DNA of 64,000 nucleotides from contig NC_089429.1 of NCBI RefSeq assembly GCF_026210795.1, positions 7,659,001-7,723,000 of the forward strand, written 5' to 3'. Below, piece after piece: positions 45,474 through 57,553 of this stretch; position 1 is the stretch's first letter; every line of letters starts with the position of its first letter. Below the pieces are notes generated by a model. That model worked only from the letters and a program-made list of their open reading frames with translations. It did no database searches and was not told the origin of the DNA. A program made the translations under genes and the position numbers. This DNA comes from Rhizophagus irregularis (taxonomy: Eukaryota > Glomeromycota > Glomeromycetes > Glomerales > Glomeraceae).

Positions 45474-46901
45474 ATGGAAAAATTAAATATTGATTGTCTT
45501 AGTCTTATTTTTAAAGAATTACGAATAGATAAAAAATCATTATTTTCCTGTATTTTAGTTAATAAAGAATGGTGTCATTTAGTAGTTCCTATATTATGGG
45601 GAAGTTATTCATACATTAATTGTGAGAGTGCAAAAGAAAAATATTCCAATGTTATACTTTCCTGTTTACCAACCTCTTCAAAACAACTTTTATTCGATAA
45701 TAAGATTATTTTACCCTCAAAAAGTCTTTCAAAATACCCAACTTATAATTATGTCAGTTTTAGTAAATTTCTTAGAGTTGAAATTATAGATAATATTATA
45801 AATGTAGTATTTAAAGAAGATAAGGCTGATTGTTCAGATAAAATAAATCTTTTAGAACAAGAAATTTACAAATTATTTATTAGTCAATGTGAAGGCGTTA
45901 AAGAACTGGATTGGCGAACTTCTCAACCTTTAACATCATTTCCAGGGGCTATAACATTTTTCTCTCAACTATGTGCTCTAGATATTGATCTATATTCTAT
46001 AACTTCTGATAATCTTTACGAAATTGCACAAATTTGCAAGGGTTTGAGTGAATTAATTATTAATAGTTGTTCTCATGATATTCCTGGATTAATTTCTTTA
46101 ATTGATGCGCAAAAAAATTTAAAAAGTATATCGTTTGATTTTAATATTAAGAAAGGGTCATGTGAGGAACTAAGTAAAGCGTTAGCGAGAAAGGGCAGTA
46201 CAATTAATTATCTTTCGTTATATGGTTCAGTTGGTGTTATTCCTCATTCATTTTTAACATCATTCACCAATTTAAAAGATTTAACAATTTATTATGATTG
46301 TGAAAGTTGTGAAGAGGTTAAAGAATTCCAGAAATATTTGGCAAAATCGAATTTTCCAGAACTTCAGTTCCTTGAAATTGACGATGGCTCAGCATGCTTT
46401 AAGGAATTGGCAATGTTAATTGAAAAAACAAAAGGGTGTATTACGGATATTTCTGTTTATACATCTAGTAAATCTGAGAATACAGGAATGTTACTTAAAG
46501 CAATTTCTAATCATTGTCCGAATATTAAGAACTTAAATACACATATTGGATCTAGAGATTTGGTTTATGTAAAATCCATATTAATGAATTGTGGAAATTT
46601 AACAAGTTTATGTCTTAATAGCTTTGAAAATAGTGATATATTAGGAGATGAATTGTTAGAGATTTTAACTAGATATTCCCCAAAAGATTTAACTGATATA
46701 ACAATTAGCGGGTATTTGGAATATTCTATTAATGCCTTTATAAAATTTTTTGATAGTTATAAGGGGCGTAGATTACTTTATTTTTATATCAATAATTATA
46801 ATAGAGAGCGCATTACATCAGGACATTTAGAAGTTGTTAACAAATACCATAGCGATGGGATAATTATAAGTTCAAATCTTTTACTTTACGATCATCTTTA
46901 A
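45474..46901 (+). CDS. F-box protein (475 residues), lineage-expanded type
   Basis: I chose the ATG at 45474 (AAAATGGAAAAA); an in-frame extension upstream would translate the poly-A tract as lysines from a GTG and is not credible. The F-box is at residues about 2-45 (LNIDCLSLIFKELRIDKKSL, SCILVNKEWCHLVVPILW). Repeated LRR-like segments follow (NLKSISFDFNI, NLKDLTIYYDC, PELQFLEIDDG, NLTSLCLNSFEN). The sequence is colinear with the 486-residue protein at 38.2 kb over its full length. The inferred role is a substrate adaptor of an SCF ubiquitin ligase, acting in cytosol or nucleus. A run of more than 20 A residues sits directly before the start codon, an unusual leader. A dead copy of its first 40 codons lies downstream at 47178. 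Confidence 0.9.
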   Translation: MEKLNIDCLSLIFKELRIDKKSLFSCILVNKEWCHLVVPILWGSYSYINCESAKEKYSNVILSCLPTSSKQLLFDNKIILPSKSLSKYPTYNYVSFSKFLRVEIIDNIINVVFKEDKADCSDKINLLEQEIYKLFISQCEGVKELDWRTSQPLTSFPGAITFFSQLCALDIDLYSITSDNLYEIAQICKGLSELIINSCSHDIPGLISLIDAQKNLKSISFDFNIKKGSCEELSKALARKGSTINYLSLYGSVGVIPHSFLTSFTNLKDLTIYYDCESCEEVKEFQKYLAKSNFPELQFLEIDDGSACFKELAMLIEKTKGCITDISVYTSSKSENTGMLLKAISNHCPNIKNLNTHIGSRDLVYVKSILMNCGNLTSLCLNSFENSDILGDELLEILTRYSPKDLTDITISGYLEYSINAFIKFFDSYKGRRLLYFYINNYNRERITSGHLEVVNKYHSDGIIISSNLLLYDHL

Positions 46902-47177
46902 CTTGGTTTATAGCGAACTTCTCATCACATTATTACGTTTAACTCTTCAAATATCCTTCTTTATTATAAAAAAGCTGGGTAAAATCAGTAGTTATATTGA
47001 GGTATTTTTAATATAAATAAATTTGTTTTATTAGCTAACGATGATGTAACATAAAACGAACACTTTTTTTTTTATATTATAAATATTATAACAATTTCGT
47101 ATATAACTATTTATTATATATATATAACTTTTTTTTCTTTTTTTCTTTCTTTTTTTTTAAAATAAAATAAAATAAAA

Positions 47178-47295
47178 TTGAAAAATTAAATATTGTTTGC
47201 TTTATTCTTATTTTTAATGAATGTGAAAATCATAATATTATCGTCTTTTTGTTAATAAAGAATGGTGTCACCCATTTACTATATGATATTGTGAG
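47178..47295 (+). pseudogene. F-box gene fragment (5' end only)
   Basis: The segment aligns base by base with the first 120 bp of the F-box gene at 45474: GAAAAATTAAATATTG, then TTGCTTTATTCTTATTTTTA, then GTTAATAAAGAATGGTGTCA. The start codon has become TTG, one G of ATGGAA is missing, and stops interrupt every frame. Homology fades near 47295. The A-rich leader before the start is also copied (AAAATAAAATAAAAT). Confidence 0.85.
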
Positions 47296-48170
47296 CGTGC
47301 GCGGCAGAATGAGCGCGACACGTAATTCATTTTTTTATGTAAATCATGACTACTAACACATCAATCAAGCTGAACGCCACCGACTGCTGCTCCATGTGCG
47401 GGCGCATTACTAGAGGCCTTTCGACCGTTAGAATTTCGGCGTGTTGTACCACTCTATAAAAAATTTTTCAGAAGAATGATCACGTGTCTGAGTTACTTCG
47501 GAATAAAAACTAGTTATCGGAGTTTTTTCCAGAATTTTTTTATAGGGCCAGTCTCCAGGACTTATGGAAAAAAATTTAAAAAGATTCGCCTAAAAATTAA
47601 TTAAAATTTTTAATTACCTCAAAAGAAAAAGTAGGGACCGATGAAAAAGTTACGGGTACCTGCTACAAGAAGCGATGGATCAACCCTGTAATTAACAGGT
47701 TGAACCGTCAGTTCAAGGGTAACCCGTCGCAATAATAGCAGGTAACCCGCAGCTATTAACAGCGTCTACCCGATGTAAAGTATGTCGGAGCGGCTTGCCA
47801 TATTAGTAATGATCACCGCGCGGTGATTTTTTGACGCTTTTCTCTCGAAAATACTGATTCGATAAATTTTAATTTGAGTTTAGGATCGGCCAATCACTAT
47901 ATATGCGTGTATTGCCACTATTTGTTCTATTTCGGCTATATTTAAGTAAAAATTAGCGTTAATAGCAATAGCATAATAAATTTTTTATTTGATACATTTT
48001 TTTAAATAATAATAAATATTTTTAAAAATAATTTGAATCATATCACATTTTTATATTATTATCATTATTATATTTATTAATATTTATAAATAAAAAATAT
48101 AAATACATACAAAGTATATACAAAAAATATATTAATATAATGAATAGCTGAACTAACAACTTTACTAACA
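47296..48170. other. Intergenic with small elements
   Basis: Apart from the MITE at 47454-47545, a GC-richer patch at 47640-47790 carries an inverted pair ACGGGTACCTGCTA (47652) / TAGCAGGTAACCCG (47737), possibly another small foldback element. The rest is AT-rich without genes. Confidence 0.5.
47454..47545. mobile_element. Small MITE family member (copy B)
   Basis: Same layout as 28641-28742: CTATAAAAAATTTTTCAGAA at one end, TTTTCCAGAATTTTTTTATAG at the other, with GAATAAAAACTAG inside. This copy is shorter by about 10 bp. Confidence 0.7.
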
Positions 48171-48366
48171 TACAGCGTGTAAAAAATCTCTTAAGCAAGA
48201 GAAATACCAAAAAAAATCAAGAATAAATTGAAAATTCTGAATTTGCTTAAAAAAAAAGGATATTCACTGATACAGCGTGTAAAAAATCTCTAAGAAAATA
48301 CCAAAAAAAATCAAGAATAAATTGAAAATTCTGAATTTGCTTAAAAAAAGGGGGGATATTCACTGA
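48171..48366. repeat. Direct tandem duplication, about 98 bp unit
   Basis: Two adjacent copies start with TACAGCGTGTAAAAAATCTC at 48171 and 48271 and end with GATATTCACTGA. They differ by a few bases, including loss of a CAAGAGA-type stretch in the second copy, so the duplication is recent. Confidence 0.9.
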
Positions 48367-49395
48367 ATATATTCTGGTACTAATAAAATTTCCTAGAAAT
48401 CTAATATGTCATATCCAAAAAAAATTTCTGGAATCTAAAAATCTTTCTGGTTTTACAAGGAATCTTTCAGAAAATCTGGCAAATTTTGAATAGATTTTAT
48501 AATTCACGACCCAATCATTGCATAAACATACTAAAAATTGTATGTTTTGATGAATTTGTTTTCATTGTAAATAATCCACATTTTAGGAATCATCACGAAT
48601 AAATCATTGATTACATTTAAATTTAGAAGCCTACAAAAACTAATATAATTAAATAAAGTTTTTTTTGTTTGAATTAAGTGAAAAATAAATTTAATTTATT
48701 TCTTGGCTCACCTGATAAATAAGCAACGATTAAATGATTTAAATCTCGAAATTTCCTCTTTCGATATATTAAATATTTCCAAGGATTTCTCTCCATAGGA
48801 TTGGGAAAATCAAGTTTATTAACTAAAAGACAAGAATGAAAAGTATTTTTATTTATTTTTTAAATTTTGTTATTATTTTTTAAATGTTGTTATTATTTTT
48901 TAAATTTTTATTATTTTTTAAATTTTGTTATGTTGTTTTCTTTTTTTTATGGTGTATATTTATATTGTTTTGTGATATTCATTGTACAACTCTACTTTAC
49001 TGCCTACGGATACCGTTATAAGCCCGAAGTGTTGCTTGGACGCCGCGACGCCACGTGCCGGACAGATAAATAAGACAGCGCCTTCGGCACTTCTAAGTTC
49101 TAACTAAATATAGTTAGTAGTTTGCAACAAGGATCAAGATATTATGAGAGTACTTATTGGACGAACAAAAAATGACTTCAAAGACAATCACTTATAAATG
49201 GAATAACCTTATTTTTTTTTATCATTCCTATATTTATCGTTCATAAATTTGAATGATAATAAGCATCACAGATGAAATTTGAAAGAAATCATTGAAAATT
49301 ATTTATAATAACTTTCAATTTGGAATATTACTGCGCCTTAAGAAAGAGTTAATAAAAATTTGGTTACTAATTAATAATATACAAACTAAATATTT
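48367..49395. other. Intergenic; short GC island
   Basis: At 49000-49090 the DNA is unusually G+C-rich (GGACGCCGCGACGCCACGTG) and lies in a weak 68-codon frame whose first half is encoded by a T-rich repeat with TTATTATTTTTTAAATTTTG. I do not regard it as a gene. Confidence 0.4.
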
Positions 49396-49890
49396 AACAG
49401 AAAATGGCTTAGTATTTAATAAAAAAAGGGCTTAAATTTTAATAAAAAATAACTTGGGATTTAACAAAGAATGTTAACATTTAACAAATGTGGCTTAATA
49501 TCTAACAAAAAATGTAGCTTAACGAAAGTGGCTTAGTGTCGGATAAAAAAAAAGCTTAGTGTTTAACAATAAAAGCTTTGCATTTAACAATAAATAAAGG
49601 CTTAGTATTTAACAAAAAAAGGCTTAGTGTTTAACAGAAAAATGCTCAGCATTTAACAAAAGAAATGCTTAGTAATAACAAAAAAATGCTTATTATTTAA
49701 CTAAAAATGCTTAGCATTTAATTAAAAATGCTTAGAGTATTTAATTAAAATGCTTAGAGTATTTAATTAAAATGCTTAGAGTATTTAATTAAAATGCTTA
49801 GAGTATTTAATTAAAAATGCTTAGCATTTAATTAAAATGCTTAGTATTTAATTAAAACTGTTTAGTATTTAATTAAAAATGTTTTGATAT
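49396..49890. repeat. Degenerate tandem repeat GCTTAGTATTTAAC, about 23 units
   Basis: Units of about 17-24 bp are based on TGCTTAGTATTTAACAAAAA. On the left the end is usually AACAAAAAA; on the right it changes to AATTAAAA, and four nearly identical GCTTAGAGTATTTAATTAAA units occur in a row at about 49728-49815. The shift suggests growth from the right-hand end. Confidence 0.85.
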
Positions 49891-50004
49891 TCAGCAAAAA
49901 AGGACTAATTTTTTAATTTTAAATTTAAATTATTAATATATACAGTATGTGTCTATGAGATGTAACATCTTTAGCCCAAATAATTAATAAATTACAGATT
50001 ATAT

Positions 50005-50135
50005 TATAATGATATATGAATACCCAAAAGAATAATACTTACAAATAATTAAATATACAAAAAAAAAATTTAAAAAATAAAATGTTAAAATATTATATTT
50101 GAAAAAATTTATTTTCTATCCCATTTATTTGAGCA
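50005..50135. repeat. Dispersed repeat, copy without minisatellite
   Basis: Shares AATAATACTTACAAATAATT, AAATATACAA and CCCATTTATTTGA with 12068-12376 but lacks the G/T-rich minisatellite found there. Confidence 0.65.
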
Positions 50136-50139
50136 ACAA

Positions 50140-52390
50140 GTATATGTGTGATTGCCATATACCTTTTTATAGAGAATGAATTGTTTAATTAATGAATCAT
50201 TAAACACATTTTCAAATATTCCGGCGGACAAAGCAATTTTGAGATTCTGTTGACTTTTTTTTAATTGTCAATAATAAAAATAGAAGCTTTTAAATAATTA
50301 AGCGAAAGTATTACTGCATTAATTTGTTAAAGGCATAAAATAATAAATATAATCTCCACATTTTTTTATAACAATAAAAGAAATCTATAACATTCGCGAT
50401 ATTTAAATTCGATTGGATGGCCTTATAACCATGTGATCACCGTTACATTAATTCTTGAAATTCCAACCACATTATGACTAGTGGCTGAAATTACCTTAAT
50501 TTTAGCCGATCGCGAATTTGTGAAACCGATTTTTACAACCCATCTTTTAGAAGCACAAGAAAACAATTAAGATATTGATGATATCATCATTATCTTTCGC
50601 ATGCCTTTTATAATTTTGTAGGGCGATATCTCCTACACAGATGACGTTCACATTTCATTTTTGGGAAATTAGTAAGCCTTGATGCCCGATGTTATAATTT
50701 AAACATTTCCTGGAGTATTGACCTAGGAAGGGTCAAAATTTCCAAATAAATGACGTGTTTTTAGTCATGTGATGTATGTAGAAGAATATTAAATTCCTAA
50801 AGTTGTCAGTTGAAATCGAGAGTGTTTAATTACAGTATAACGAAAATTATTATAGCCTTGTGTAGTTAAGGAGGTGAGAAAAATACTTGGATCGATACAT
50901 ACATGTTAAAGAGGTAACTTCGTTAAAATAGTTCTTGATATGTATTTTGAATCCAAATTCATAAATTAAAAATATTAATTCTATAATCTGTCATTACTAA
51001 TTATTGCTCCCAGATTGTGGTTGAGCGCTTCCTCTACTAGAAAATAATAAATTTCTGGCATTCCTCTTATAGTAAGAATGTCTAGTCACTTTTATATTCG
51101 GATAATATATGAAATCATGTAACTATTTTTTCAGCAAGAATCTATTCTGATAAACAAAAAAATAAGAACTTATTGATTACAAAATAAATTTTAAGCTCTC
51201 GCAACTCATCTGAATTTTAAACCGAAGTTTTTTTAAACAATAAAGTTTTATTATAATTTATATCTATTCTTTTAAATCATTAAAATATTCTCCAAATTTT
51301 GATTAAGATTAAGTAAAACCATGTGATCTATCAAAAATCACTTTTCTATTAGGGATTAAAAAACTATAAATTGCCCATAATTAAGCCACCGGAACAAGCC
51401 CGTTACAAATATTTTATACAAACATTAAACATTGTTTTTCTTTTTAATTTCCAAATGCTTTCAACAAAACCATCTGTTTACTGATTTTTAATAAGAATTA
51501 TGTGAATTAATATTATTAAAAAAAAGTGGCTTTCGAGGCTTGGTATGAAAATTATTTTACAACCAAAATGGTTATTATGAAAAAAAACAAATTCAAATTT
51601 GGTCAAAGTATATATTTATATATTACATCAGCTTGTAATAATTTTTCCTTTTGAAGTTATATTCATAACTCATATGATTATATTTATGACTTTAATAGCT
51701 AGTCAGAATTATTGTAATGTTTATATCAATTTATATCAATTTTTACAAATTAAAGTAATGTTCTAATACAAAGCATTTGATAAATAAATAAATAATTTAT
51801 TTGTATTTTGTATTTAACTTTTATTTATTCAAATATCAATATATATATCTTTATGCTATTTTTATTATTTTTTAATAAACTTTGTAGTTTTTTTTGTGAT
51901 TCTATCAACCATGTCAGGCTGAGATTAATGTGGCTATGATTAGGCTTTGATGAAATGTGGTAAAATTTTTGATTAAAAAATAAATATAAATAAGCCATTT
52001 GTTTTCCTTTACCCTTTTCTTCTTTTATTTACTTAAATATTTAAAAGTATATATTATATGTAATATAAACATTAATATAAACCTGTTTAAACTCATTTGA
52101 GAATGTATACTGAAAAAAGACCATAATAATTTGAACCTTTACCCTTTTCTTTTTTTATTTACTTAATAAATGTTAAATATTTATTAGAAGTATATATTGT
52201 TTCCCGGAGCAATGCGAATTTATTTATTTTATTCATTTATTTTGTTCTAAACGGCAACAAACTTGGAGGGCACTACTGGGTGTCACGTGACGATATGCAC
52301 GCGTCACGACATATTATTCTTAACTAATGGCAGAAGCTCAGCGAACTTCCGAAGCAAAACTCTGAGTACATTATAGAAAACTCAAAAAGA
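50140..52390. other. AT-rich, gene-poor stretch
   Basis: No gene recognised. A diverged direct duplication around CTTTACCCTTTTCTTCTTTT and TTTACTTAA occurs at about 52008 and 52138. A patch with CACGTGACGATATGCACGCG is at about 52284. Confidence 0.5.
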
Positions 52391-52394
52391 GACT

Positions 52395-52606
52395 TGTCAA
52401 TTCTCGCAGATAAGGCAAATTAGATTCCATGTGGAGAGAAAAAGTTGAAAACTTGGTCAATTCTTGCGGATAAAGAGAATAGTAAAGTTAAATTAAAGTT
52501 TTACATGGTCAGTTCTCGCGGATAAAGAGAATGGCCAAATTAAAATAAGTTTTACATGGTCAGTTCTCACGGATAAAGAGAATGGCCAAGTTAAAGTTTT
52601 ACATCA
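52395..52606. repeat. About 53-bp tandem repeat, four units
   Basis: Units carry GTCAATTCTCGCAGATAAG or GGTCAGTTCTCGCGGATAAA followed by GAGAATGGCCAA and AGTTTTACAT. The last two units are nearly identical; the first is the most diverged. Confidence 0.8.
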
Positions 52607-52739
52607 ATAGGATGAAATTGTAAAATTGGAGGAAGGTGTGGAATTTTAAAGGGAGATGACTACCCGATTAAGAATATTTGGAATGGAAAACTTTGGAACT
52701 AATGGTGATGGATAATAATTGTTGAGTGAGTTAGGAAAA

Positions 52740-54200
52740 AGCTCAGCAGAGCATTGAAGTAGATCAAATAATAGCAACGCCATCATCATGAACGTCATCA
52801 TGAAATATCGCAGAAATTTAAGAAGATGCGCGTTGTGTCAACTGATGACATGACGATATTGAAAAAAAACAGATGATGGATGATGATCAAATAATAGCAA
52901 CGCCATTATGAAATTTAAAAAGATGCGCGTTGTGTCAACTGCATGGGACAATATTCACCACTGATGACATGACGAAATTATTGAAAAAGATGTAGTCACA
53001 CCAAAATGATGAATGAAAATTATTAAGTTTAATAATCAAAAATTAGGCTTAGTATTTCAAAGTTTTAAATTTGGCATGGATCAGTCTATATGTCCAGTCG
53101 ATTTATGAGTCATATAAATGATTTAATATTTTGAAGGTTTAATTTTGAATATTATTTATAAGATATCAAAGATCATAGGCGTAGAAATTTAAAATGCGCG
53201 TGGATCAGTTTCACCACCAGTCACCAGACCATCATTCATTCCAAAATGATGAATGAAAATTATTAAGTTTAATAATCAAAAATTAGGCTTAATATTTCAA
53301 AATTTTAAAATTTGGAATATAATTAAAAAATTATTTATTAGGCATAAAAAGCCATTATGAATATTATGCCTATTGACTTTCAACCACAGACGCTCATCGC
53401 GAGAGATATATATTACATCTCAAAATATATCTCTCCAAGGTATATCACCCCAAGATATTATGTAGAATCGAAGGGTTAAACCTTTAAATTATTTACGTGA
53501 TCTCAAAGAAATGGGCGCTGTGTCAACAATTTTCACTAAGACAGAGTAGAGTTTAATCAAAGAGGCTAGTCATTCATTCCAAAATGATGAATTAAGTTTA
53601 ATAATCAAAAATTAGGCTTAATATTTCAAAGTTTTAAATTTGGAATTTATTTAATTTATTTAAAAAATTATTTATTAGGCATAAAAAGCCATTATGAATA
53701 TGCCTATTGGATTTCAATCACAGGCGCTCATCGCGAGAGATATATATTACATCTCAAAATATATCTCTCCAAGATATATCACCCTAAGATATTATGAAGA
53801 ATCGAAGGGTTAAAACTTTAGATTATTTACGTAATCTCAAAGGTCTGGGCGCTGCGTCAACAGTTTTCACCCCTGGCAAGATGTTAGAGTTTAATTAAGT
53901 TTAAATAACCTAATCAAAAATTAGGTTTAATATTTCAAAATGTTAAATTTATTAATTTTGAAAGATATTAAAAAATATTAAAAAATATTAAAAAGTTATT
54001 TATTAGAAATTCTTTACGTCAAAAGGCTATTATCAACTGCTTCAACAAAAACAGATCGAGTCCGCAAAATGTAGATCAGAGGCTACTTTCATCATAGGCG
54101 CGGGAAATTTAAAAGGATGCACGCCACATTCAATTTTCATCACTGATGGCAAGATGTCAAAGTTGAATATGAAAGAGTGGATGATGAATGAAAATTAAGT
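52740..54200. repeat. Higher-order tandem repeat array with conserved hairpins
   Basis: Several blocks recur in the same order: (a) a GATGCGCGTTGTGTCAACTG or GGGCGCTGTGTCAACA block; (b) CCAAAATGATGAAT with AAGTTTAATAATCAAAAATT and AGGCTTA at about 52991, 53239 and 53578; (c) a block at about 53326-53540 and 53666-53880. Block (c) contains a first stem (AGGCATAA / TTATGCCT in the first copy; AGGCAT / ATGCCT in the second) and a second stem GAGAGATATAT / ATATATCTCTC (53401-53435 and 53735-53769), then ATCGAAGGGTTAAA. The large unit is about 340 bp. No open frame is conserved between units, so the array is non-coding, possibly a satellite or a structured transcript. Confidence 0.8.
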
Positions 54201-55440
54201 TTAACAATAAAGTAGCAATTCCGGACTCCTGCGCTAGTCGAAATGTGGACTACTGAATTGGATAACAGTATCAACAACCCCCAGCAGAAACCGTTGACCA
54301 GTATGCATCCGCCATCATTGTCGAATCACCGATGTGTATTGCTCAACAAATTAACACCGGCATTCATTTACCCTGGAAATAACATAATTACAAAAGATTA
54401 AAATTAATATTTCAAAGTTTTAATTTTGGAATATTATTTTTAAAAAAATTGAAAAATCTACCGAAAAATTACGGTATTTATTAGAAAATTCTTTACTTTG
54501 TATCAATTCAAAGTAATGGTAATGTATATGTAATTGATATGAGCAATCCCGAGCATATGCTGTTGTTTCATTTCTCCAAGATTATTTAACGTCGCAAATG
54601 GGGAATCTTTGTTAACCAACCCGATAGATGTACCTGGTGATGAATGTAAGATAACATCTCCACCATCTATATAATTTATTGGCTTGTAGAGTCTTTTGTT
54701 GAATTTTCGTAACCACAATTATATTAGAAATATGCAGGATTTTACAATTTTTACGAATCAGTATTAGTAGCATTAATTCCTATTGGTCGTCTTCAACCGA
54801 TATCTCTATTCCCCCATCCAATAATAATTTATTATAAGTTAGAAAAATACGTTATTTCTTATTAATTTTGTTTCTTACAATTTTTACATGTATATTTTTT
54901 GTCTAAAGCACAGTAATTTATACAAAAATATCTATACTAAATATTTATTCAATTGCATTAATTACAATATAAGAGATAATATTTTTTTTATAATTTGCAT
55001 AGTAAATTAGTGATAGTTAAAATAGTTAGTTGCATTTTTTTATATATCTGAGTAATTTAACGTTATTATTAAATAAATTCGATCTATAGCAATCTTAATT
55101 TCAATTTGAGCGCTCGTACGCTCGTTGGAGCTGCTCCGGAGTTGACATCGACTCCATCTTTAAAATTGGCTAATGATCCTTAAGTTCGAAATATACTAGA
55201 TTTAGAATTGAAAAGTAGATTTTGGAACCGTTTCCTTGAATTGAATAAAAGTAGTAAATGTGAATACATCAAGTTTCTTATAAGAATTACTTTTCATTGA
55301 GAAAATTATTATTCGAAACTTTTGGCAAAAAATATAAATTGGTTAATTGGTAACAGATATATTGTTAATTGATTGATATAATTAATCATTGACCATTTTT
55401 GAAGTAAATTTTTTTAAAATTTAAAAATATTATTTATTAA
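54200..55440. other. Intergenic; possible exon remnants
   Basis: A less AT-rich stretch at 54215-54370 has a protein-like frame (QQPPAETVDQYASAIIVESP, then CIAQQINTGIHLPW). On the minus strand 54503-54718 is open from a TTG (KPINYIDGGDVILHSSPGTS, then ATLNNLGEMKQQH). Neither has a start codon or recognised domain; they could be pieces of retroelement or gene exons. Confidence 0.3.
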
Positions 55441-55442
55441 AG

Positions 55443-55602
55443 TGCCGCCCGTTATAACGACATCTCGTTATAACGACATTTATTGTATGACGACATACCG
55501 TTTTTTTTTGGATTCTTATACAAAACATAATAAATCAAAATTATAACGACAATTAGAAAATTTTTACTAATGGCCCAAAGAGTGTCGTTATAACGGGCGG
55601 CA
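55443..55602. mobile_element. MITE, 160 bp, perfect 20-bp inverted termini
   Basis: The termini are TGCCGCCCGTTATAACGACA and its exact complement, and the ATAACGACA motif is repeated just inside the left end. Perfect ends suggest recent mobility. The interior is A/T-rich and non-coding. Ends of this kind occur in Tc1/mariner-type elements, but a clear TA duplication is not seen here. Confidence 0.85.
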
Positions 55603-56622
55603 TTTGTAATATTTAAATACTTGAATGTACATGTCAAATCAGCAAATCATTTAAACCAAGAATTGGTCTAACAACGAATTATTTACTTTGGAAAGAAATT
55701 TTGTTAATTTATTTTGTTTTTGCGTAATTCTTATTGTTATACGAATTTTTTTATTTTTTTATTTTTTTTTATTTGAAAGAAACTCTGTAAAATAATTTCA
55801 GTAATAAATATATAACTCTTTTCGCAATTCGCACTTTAAAGGACATGATTATTTTATACAAATTTAAAATTATTCTCTAAATTATTATTTTGAATAAATT
55901 CAAAATCTCTAAGATCATATCATTTGTTGATGCAGCTGCTGTTTCAAGGCGTAATGTTTGGTTGAAAAAAAAAAGAAATACGATTAATAAACGATTAATA
56001 AATAATAATAAATATTGATAAACGATTTCCAAATAAAAGAGACACTTTCAACATGAATAAATTTCTATCCATTTGTTTTTTTCTTAGTGTTCTAAATGCA
56101 ATGTCATTTCGAGCGCGTAATATTTCGAATTTTTCTTTCGTTTAGTCTTTGAAAGCTTCTAAATTAGAACTTATAACCGCCCTTCGATTATTAAAAAAAG
56201 GTCAATTAAGTTGCTCTCTGAAAAAAAAAAGTTCTATACATCATCATGTTGGAGTACTGCGGATTTTGACGTGTGTTTGGCAAGATGATTTTAAATCTGA
56301 TCAAACAAAAAAAAAATTGAGATTTATTATTTCATTGTAACGAGTATTATGATTACGAATGCATAAATGCTCACAATTTGTGATTGTAATAATTGAATAA
56401 TTAATTTGAGAGTTGAAATAATGTAAGTATAGTATTATTATCTCCGATATGACGTCTATCAAATAAATGCCAAAATATTTCAATGTTTTTTTTTTACAAA
56501 AAAAAAATCAAAAATCAAAAATTGAAATTTAGAGATTTAAAATATTTTGAGATGAATTAATGTGCATATTTTAATTTTTGATTACAAATTAGAAATTATG
56601 ATATTTCTTAAAATTATTCGAA
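55603..56622. other. Intergenic
   Basis: A frame at 56149-56340 (SKLELITALRLLKKGQLSCS, then a basic tail) follows a TTTAG that could be a splice acceptor, but starts at a non-ATG codon; I consider it at best an exon remnant. Nothing else recognised. Confidence 0.35.
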
Positions 56623-56623
56623 T

Positions 56624-56720
56624 ACCATATTTTGCGGTTGGCAATTTTGGCCAGAATTATGAGGATCTTGGCCGGCATTAAGTGCAAAAAAGGGGGTGCT
56701 TATATACCGCAAAATACGGT
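56624..56720. mobile_element. MITE, 97 bp, TA-bordered
   Basis: The ends ACCATATTTTGCGGT and ACCGCAAAATACGGT are inverted with one mismatch; TA is found at both borders. The interior contains GGCCAGAATT / CTTGGCCGGCATTAAGTGCA and is GC-richer than the flanks. Confidence 0.75.
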
Positions 56721-56947
56721 AGTTATAAAATCAATGATTTTCATAATACTACTTATTTTATACTTTCATCACCATAATTGTAATAATTCAAATAAAACCA
56801 AGGTATTTGAATACCAAATTAAGCCTTAATGGACAAACATAATAAATTATTTATAAACATTTAATTTATTAAAATTAACCCTTATTGTTTCGATTATGAA
56901 TCAAATAATATTAATAATATTAATGAACTACAATATATTCTTTATAG

Positions 56948-57090
56948 CCGAAACTTCCCAAGACATGACTGAATCCAAAATTATGAAACCCAAGTCCGAA
57001 ACTAGTGCCGAAATCCGAAACCATGGCCGAAACTCTATATAGGCCGAAACTATGAAACTATTTTTTTATTACAGGCCGAAAGTCTGAAAC
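56948..57090. repeat. Degenerate GCCGAAAC repeat
   Basis: GCCGAAACT, CCGAAACTA, GCCGAAATCC and GGCCGAAAGTCTGAAACT recur about eight times. Pattern of an old minisatellite or the multi-repeat end of an element like the one at 36.1 kb. Confidence 0.55.
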
Positions 57091-57553
57091 TAACAAAAGC
57101 ATTTTTTTTTAATAATCTATATTATTTATTTATTTAAAAATAATTATAACAAAATAATTATAACAGCGTACCATATCACCATATCACATATGTATAATGT
57201 GTATTGATTTTTTTTTTTCATATAAATTCACGGTGATGAACGGAAATGTGCTTATTATTATTATTAAGGGGGTATATCATATATGATATGACTATATCCG
57301 AGGTGACTATAGGGAGGTTGACTGTATTACTGTATTATGTATTATTAAATATTAAAGCCGAATTTATTTATTTTTACTATATCATATTCGGATACTACTG
57401 GAGTGACCCCGTCCAAACCTTTGAGAAAATTGCTAACTATATTAGGATAATTAAATGAAAATTTATAATTTACCTATTTCAAATAACTTTTTGTTTCCAG
57501 GAATGGTATGTATCGGTATCACTAAAATTGTTGTTCCATACTTCCCCCTTTCA

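Noticed and set aside
49396-49890. CRISPR-like pattern of short repeats
   Set aside because: Units are contiguous and degenerate with no unique spacers, and the DNA is eukaryotic.
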